Of a DNA stretch of 64,000 nucleotides, positions 59,201 to 64,000 are shown piece after piece. Each line of letters begins with the position of its first letter. Positions within the stretch are counted from its first letter, which is position 1. A program made the position numbers and the translations under genes. This stretch comes from Macrotis lagotis (lineage: Eukaryota; Chordata; Mammalia; Peramelemorphia; Peramelidae), in assembly GCF_037893015.1 (NCBI RefSeq), contig NC_133660.1, positions 280,613,067 through 280,677,066 of the forward strand. Direction: 5' to 3'. Below the pieces are notes generated by a model. That model was not told the origin of the DNA and ran no database searches. It was given only the letters and a program-made list of their open reading frames with translations.

Positions 59201-62200
59201 GAAAGAATGAAGTAAAGAGGCAAGAGATGTGGCAAAGGTAGATTTACCAAGACTTGGCAACTGTTTGGATATGGAAGGTGCAGGAAAAGGGGTGTTTGAG
59301 ATTGTGCACTTGCTCTTGATAGAAATAAGAAGAAAGGATGGGTTTGGATGAAATATGAGTTATATTTGATGCAGAGAGCATCTGTGAGGCATATGGGTAA
59401 TGTAGACAGGGACGTCCAATCAGTGATCAGGAGAGAGGAGAAGACTGGAAGCCCATGGAAACTGGGAAGCCGCTGGTTTGAAGGCTTGATGCTCTTCCAG
59501 TAGATACTATTAAACCAGTGTGGAGGGAATCCATTTTCATTCAGCCGATCCAAGCATTTTATTAGGGGTCTTCCAGGTGCCAAAATTGTTGGCCATTGGA
59601 GGTACAAAGACAAAAAAGAGACATCCCTTGACCCCAAGAAGGCTGGAAAAGAGTCCAGAGGGCCATCTCTGCCATGTTTGTGGTAGACATTCCCCTTGGT
59701 GTTATTTATTTTGTTTTATTTGTTTAAATTTTTTTTAAGGTTTTATGGATGCCTTTTGTTTCTGCATTGCAGTTATTTCTGTAAATAGTCCCACCACCAC
59801 CCAGGTCAGTGTCAGTTTTTCCTCTCTTGCTATAAAAAAGTTGAGCAAAGGACTCCCAAGAGAATGTCCATATCTGATAGTGTCTGCTCCATTCTGCCCT
59901 GGTCGTTCGCCTACCCCCTCCTGGACGCATTTCATTGTCCCTTCCTGGTCTCTGTTGTTCCTTTATTTGGCACCTGGTTTCCTCTGAAGACCACATCTCT
60001 CTTCCCATTTCTCTGAATTTATCACATTCTGAATTTCTTACCATTCATGCATTGAAGGGCCAGGCTCTGTCTCCAGGAATTTGCTACCCACAAGAGTCTG
60101 GCTATGAATATTTTAGTAAATGTAGGATTTTTGTTTCTGGCTTTTGACTCCCTTGGGGCACATCCAGAACAGTGTGGTGGGGCCGGTGGGCCCAGGAGGT
60201 CCCTGCCCATTCCTTGTATAATTCCAAACTGATCTGCGGCAGAAACAGCACAAATAACTGTTCCACCAAGAGTTATTATTAGACCCTATTAGGTGAGCTC
60301 CACCCCAGTCAAAAGCCCCTTCCTTCCTCTCTAAACCTTCCTCTCACAACTCCCACCGTACAACTTTGGTTTCATTAGATTCACCCCCTTATTCCCCTCC
60401 CCTCATTTTGGTGCTTGTTTATGTCATCGCCTCCTTGATAGGCCCTTCCTTCCCCACAATATCAATTTGGGGTTGTGTCCAGACTCAGTTCAAGCCAAAT
60501 TCTCTCCAGGCGATCTTTGTCTACTTCAGTCTAATGAGCAACCCTATTTTGACACACTTGGATCCTGGAACATTGGCTAACACCATTATAAGCTCTCCCA
60601 TAGCCAGGGCTGGTTTGCTTATCTCTATCTCTCCTCCCTAGCTCTAAGCTTAGTGCTGTGGGTAACAACCATGGACAAATTACAGCAGATGTTTCTTGGG
60701 GAGACTGTAGATATTCATTTGACTTAATTCCTTCTTACACCCAAAATGGCCCATTCTGCTCTTGCCTGGAAGGGAAAAGAAATCATTATTCCTTTATTTA
60801 AGGACTGCTAGGTCACTGTACCCCAGCCAAGCCTGGAAAACCTTTCCAGGAGCCAGATTGGGGAAGAACCAAGAGAAGGGAAGCAACTGCTGATCTCCAC
60901 TCAATTGCTGCCCCCCCCCGGGCTACAGAATTGCCCCCCCTCAAAGCATTGTCACTAGGAACATTGGCTCCAGAACCCCCTAAGCAAGGGTCCACCTCTC
61001 AAGGGCACTTCTTTTCCTGGCTAAGGGTTGGTAGATAATTGGTGATCACAGGAATATTGCCTGACCACCTTACCCAGGATGCCAGAAAACTTACCTTTCT
61101 ATACTTAAGGGAAAGAAATGAACCAAGTAGATACAAAATCACTCATTGATTTAAACTATTGGGTCATGATTTTGGTTCATGAGAGAGGACTCTCCTGGAG
61201 TGATGCCCAGGGAGAAAAAAAGCGATCAGCACTAAACAGTAGCTAATGACCTTGGGGACATGGCTCTTGGAAGGAAAGTAACAGAGAGCTTAGGAGGCAA
61301 GGACAGATTGAATTAGCTATCAGCTAATGTGAGGACACACAAGTGAGATGTGGATTGAGAATCTGGGATCCTTCCCAGTTTTTGTGTCTAGGACCTCTTG
61401 GGTGGCATTCTGGTGAAGACAGCGAAGTCCTTCTCGGAAGGTTTCTAAGTATATAAAATAGACTCTATGGGATTACCAAGGAAACCAATTCTATTTGAAA
61501 TAAAAATGCAATTTTTCCTATCCAAGTTAAAGTTCACAAACCCCAGGGATCTGAAAATGGAGCCCTGATCTCGAGAAGAGAATCAAAAGGTGGGCACACG
61601 GGGGCCCTTGGAATGACAAAGGGCAAGATGAAGTGGTTAGGGTGCTAATAACAACAGCTACATGAGCACGGCAAGAGTCCCCTTGTTCCCATAGATAGAT
61701 GGGAAAGCTGAATCAAATCAGTAAGTAGAGGGTCCCGGGCTCCCTGGGGAATCGCATAACAGCTGAAGAACATGGCGCCCAAGCTTGGCAGCACCTACAA
61801 CGTGAGGCTATTGGACGATCCCACATTTACAGGGTCCCGATATGCCACACATACACACACACACAAACTCACATGGACATACAGAGAGGTATACATCACA
61901 CAGAGACACACATACACATGTACACCCCATTTTATCCAACATGTATTAAGCATCATCTGTATACAAAGCCCTGGGCTAGGAGTTGTGAATAAAAAAACAT
62001 GTAAGGCATTGGAAGTTTACATATTAGGAAAAATCAAATTTTCACCATTTATTTAGTGAATATCTGAATCAAGAGAGGATTCCTGGGTTAATGCCCACAC
62101 CTGAGTGAAGTCTCAGCTTAGATGCCCCTTCTCTTCAGGTCTTCTTCAGTCTCTGGTCTAGGGATAGGAATTGGCCCACTCTTCCTCATGGACATTCTCC

Positions 62201-62479
62201 TGTTGCCTCAGAGACCCAGAGCTGTCTTATCCTTCACATGACAGGCCAACCAGATAGATAATCACTCTAAGCCAGATGTTTGGAGTAGCTCTTGTATCCC
62301 CTTTCTCAAAACAGCTCCGTCCCTGTCTGGTGACTTCCTCTCTCTTCCATCCTGTCTTTCTACATGCTGAGATCCCCTCCAACCCTCTGGCAGCTCCCCT
62401 ACAAGGATAGCCTGAACCCTAAAGTCATTACCTGTCCATTATCCAAGATGCTGACATACTTCTATCCACAGGCCATCCG

Positions 62480-63720
62480 TGGTCATCTCACTTCTCCTTC
62501 CCTCCACGCCCTCCCTCCCTTCAGCATCAACCATGTCATTAATCAATTCATTTTTATATTGACCTGTATTCATGACTCCCTTGTTCTTCTCCACATCCCT
62601 TTCTGTTCCTCAGTCGTAAATTGTTCCGACCATCCAATTTTTCCATAATCTCTGCCAAAAAACTCTGACTCTTAGATTCTTTCTCCCTCTCCCTCTCCTT
62701 CCTCACTTGTCTTACTTCGAGGCTTCTTCCAAATCTCCATAAGGCATTTCCCTCTTGGGAAATTACCCCAATTCATACTCTCCAGAAAAAAATGAAGCCA
62801 TTCTCCCTTCTCCATAATTCTGTACCTCATGTCCCCTCACTATTACTCCCATTTTTTTCTCCTTTACCCCAGCTTCAGAGGTCAGGGTGACCTTTCTGTT
62901 TGTTCAGCAAGGCCAACCCCATTCACTGGAGCACTTGATCTGACCCCTTCCTCATTGACCTTTGGTCACCCTTTCTCATTTAGGATATCTCCTTATCCTC
63001 CGGCTCCTTCCAGTTTGTCTGCAACCTGTTCAGATTCTACCCTGCCCCTCTCAAAATAGAATTCAAATTCCTTGACACCCTATACTTCCTTTAAGCAACC
63101 ATCTTCCTTTCTCAGCCAAGCTCCCCTTTGACCCTCTCCATTCACTTCTCAGTCACTTGCAACCTTTGATCTCTCAGCTGCCAGATCCAGTGGCCAGATC
63201 CTGGTCTTCACCATTCTTGGCCTCCCTGCAGCACATGGCATTGTTGACCATCATCATCTCCTCCTGGGAAGATTTTCTGAGTTTTTGTGATCTCCTGGTT
63301 TTCTTCTTACCTTTTCAGTTCCCTTTATAGGATCATTACCTATTTTCTGTTCTTTTTGTGTGGATCCACCCCAGGACACGCTATCTCTGTCTCTGTCCCC
63401 TTTCTGTCCCTTGCATTTTCCTTTTCTTCCCTCCCTTTCTCTCCTCTCTCTCACACACACTCATTTTCTCCTTCCCCTTCTCTCTGTCACCTTTTATTTC
63501 TAATCAATTCGATGAATTAAATTATCATATTTATTCCATATGACCACCCAAGTCTACATTTTGAACCTTCATCTCTCTTCTGAGCTCCAGACGCATATCA
63601 CCGAACATTTCCACCTGGAAGTCCTAATGGCATCTCAAATTCAGCAGTCATTACCTTTGAGTTTCTCATTGTTCTCTTTTGGTTTTCCATTGCACCCATG
63701 TCTGCCCTCTCTCAAAAGAA
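62480..63720 (+). mobile_element. Degraded L2/CR1-type LINE remnant
   Basis: The wording ttgttgaccatcatcatct, gatctcctggttttcttct and ttgaaccttcatctctcttc, in that order, matches the 3' part of L2/CR1-like ORF2, where related copies read FDTVDH...LSWFSSYL. Frames are broken. It is the same type as 15560-16380 and in the same orientation. Confidence 0.5.
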
Positions 63721-63777
63721 TAACAAAGAAAGGAAAATAAGGCACTTCTCCAAACTAACCAGCCCATCAGCTGAGTC

Positions 63778-63925
63778 TTTTTTTAATTTAAGGCAATGGG
63801 GTTAAGTGACTTGCCCAAGGTCACACTGCTAGGCAATTATTGAATATACGAGGTCAAATTTGAACTTGGGTCCTCCTGACTCCAGAGCCAGTGCTCTTTC
63901 CACTATATCACCTAGCTGCCCCTCC
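63778..63925 (-). mobile_element. Marsupial tRNA/MIR-type SINE
   Basis: Reverse copy: T-rich end, aaggcaatggggttaagtga, aaatttgaacttgggtcc, cacctagctgcccct. Moderately diverged. Confidence 0.9.
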
Positions 63926-64000
63926 ACTGAGTCTTGATTGTATATATGTAGTTTCTCTTCCATAGTGATTCTCCTCTGAAAAGAAGAGAGGGAGATGTAT

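Larger units (their letters stand above)
56261..64000 (+). other. TESMIN intron, continuing past the window
   Basis: No cysteine-rich CRC exon seen. Contains old repeat pieces (about 58525-58790, 59548-59650, 61935-62035), a diverged SINE-like remnant (about 59075-59190), a forward L2/CR1-type LINE remnant (about 62480-63720) and a reverse SINE (63778-63925). Open frames of up to 176 codons here are not supported. Confidence 0.6.

Noticed and set aside
59107-59637. 176-codon minus-strand frame
   Set aside because: Overlaps old repeat sequence, shows no domain, and has random-like composition.
56261-64000. Search for TESMIN CRC-domain (cysteine-rich) exons
   Set aside because: No stretch encoding clustered CxC motifs with splice sites was found, so the exons are taken to lie past the window end.

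Overview
The window is nuclear DNA from a mammal, almost certainly a marsupial. It holds two spliced genes with GT-AG exons. Its introns are littered with tRNA/MIR-derived SINEs of marsupial type (gcagctaggtgg... ending in tgcaaaaacct), longer MAR1-like SINEs, 5'-truncated L1 copies and old L2/CR1-type LINE remnants. The abundance and high similarity of the SINEs that end in a cttgcaaaaacct tail suggest an Australian lineage. That last point is inference from repeat style only.

Layout. (1) Positions 1-30655, + strand: the 3' two thirds of CPT1A, the liver carnitine palmitoyltransferase of the outer mitochondrial membrane. Twelve coding exons (equivalent to human exons 8-19) encode 516 residues plus the stop, colinear without indels with human residues 258-773. 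The long 3'UTR ends at an AATAAA near 30630. (2) 30656-33440: a short intergenic stretch with old SINEs, one half of a 134-bp direct duplication, and a 29-bp minisatellite. (3) 33440-34750: a very GC-rich block with a palindromic E-box, a (C)nAG tract, a CpG-island-like promoter region and a 20-22 bp GC-box minisatellite of about 29 units. (4) 34755-64000, + strand: the 5' part of TESMIN (MTL5), the testis-expressed metallothionein-like CXC protein. Five coding exons are visible, ending at 56260. They stop exactly where the human protein enters its cysteine-rich CRC domain, so the DNA-binding exons lie beyond the window.

The CPT1A-TESMIN order and shared orientation match eutherian synteny (human 11q13.3). 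CPT1A is the malonyl-CoA-regulated entry step of mitochondrial fatty-acid oxidation; TESMIN acts in male meiosis. The two are neighbours and nothing seen here links them functionally.

I found no prokaryotic-type system, CRISPR array, tRNA or rRNA gene. The most interesting items are: the two minisatellites and G-rich tract around the TESMIN promoter; a (GT)22 tract just upstream of a weak CPT1A acceptor; a perfect miR-33 site in the CPT1A 3'UTR; a SINE dimer retroposed as one unit; a 20-bp SINE scrap flanked by a 20-bp duplication; and a mariner-like palindromic element.
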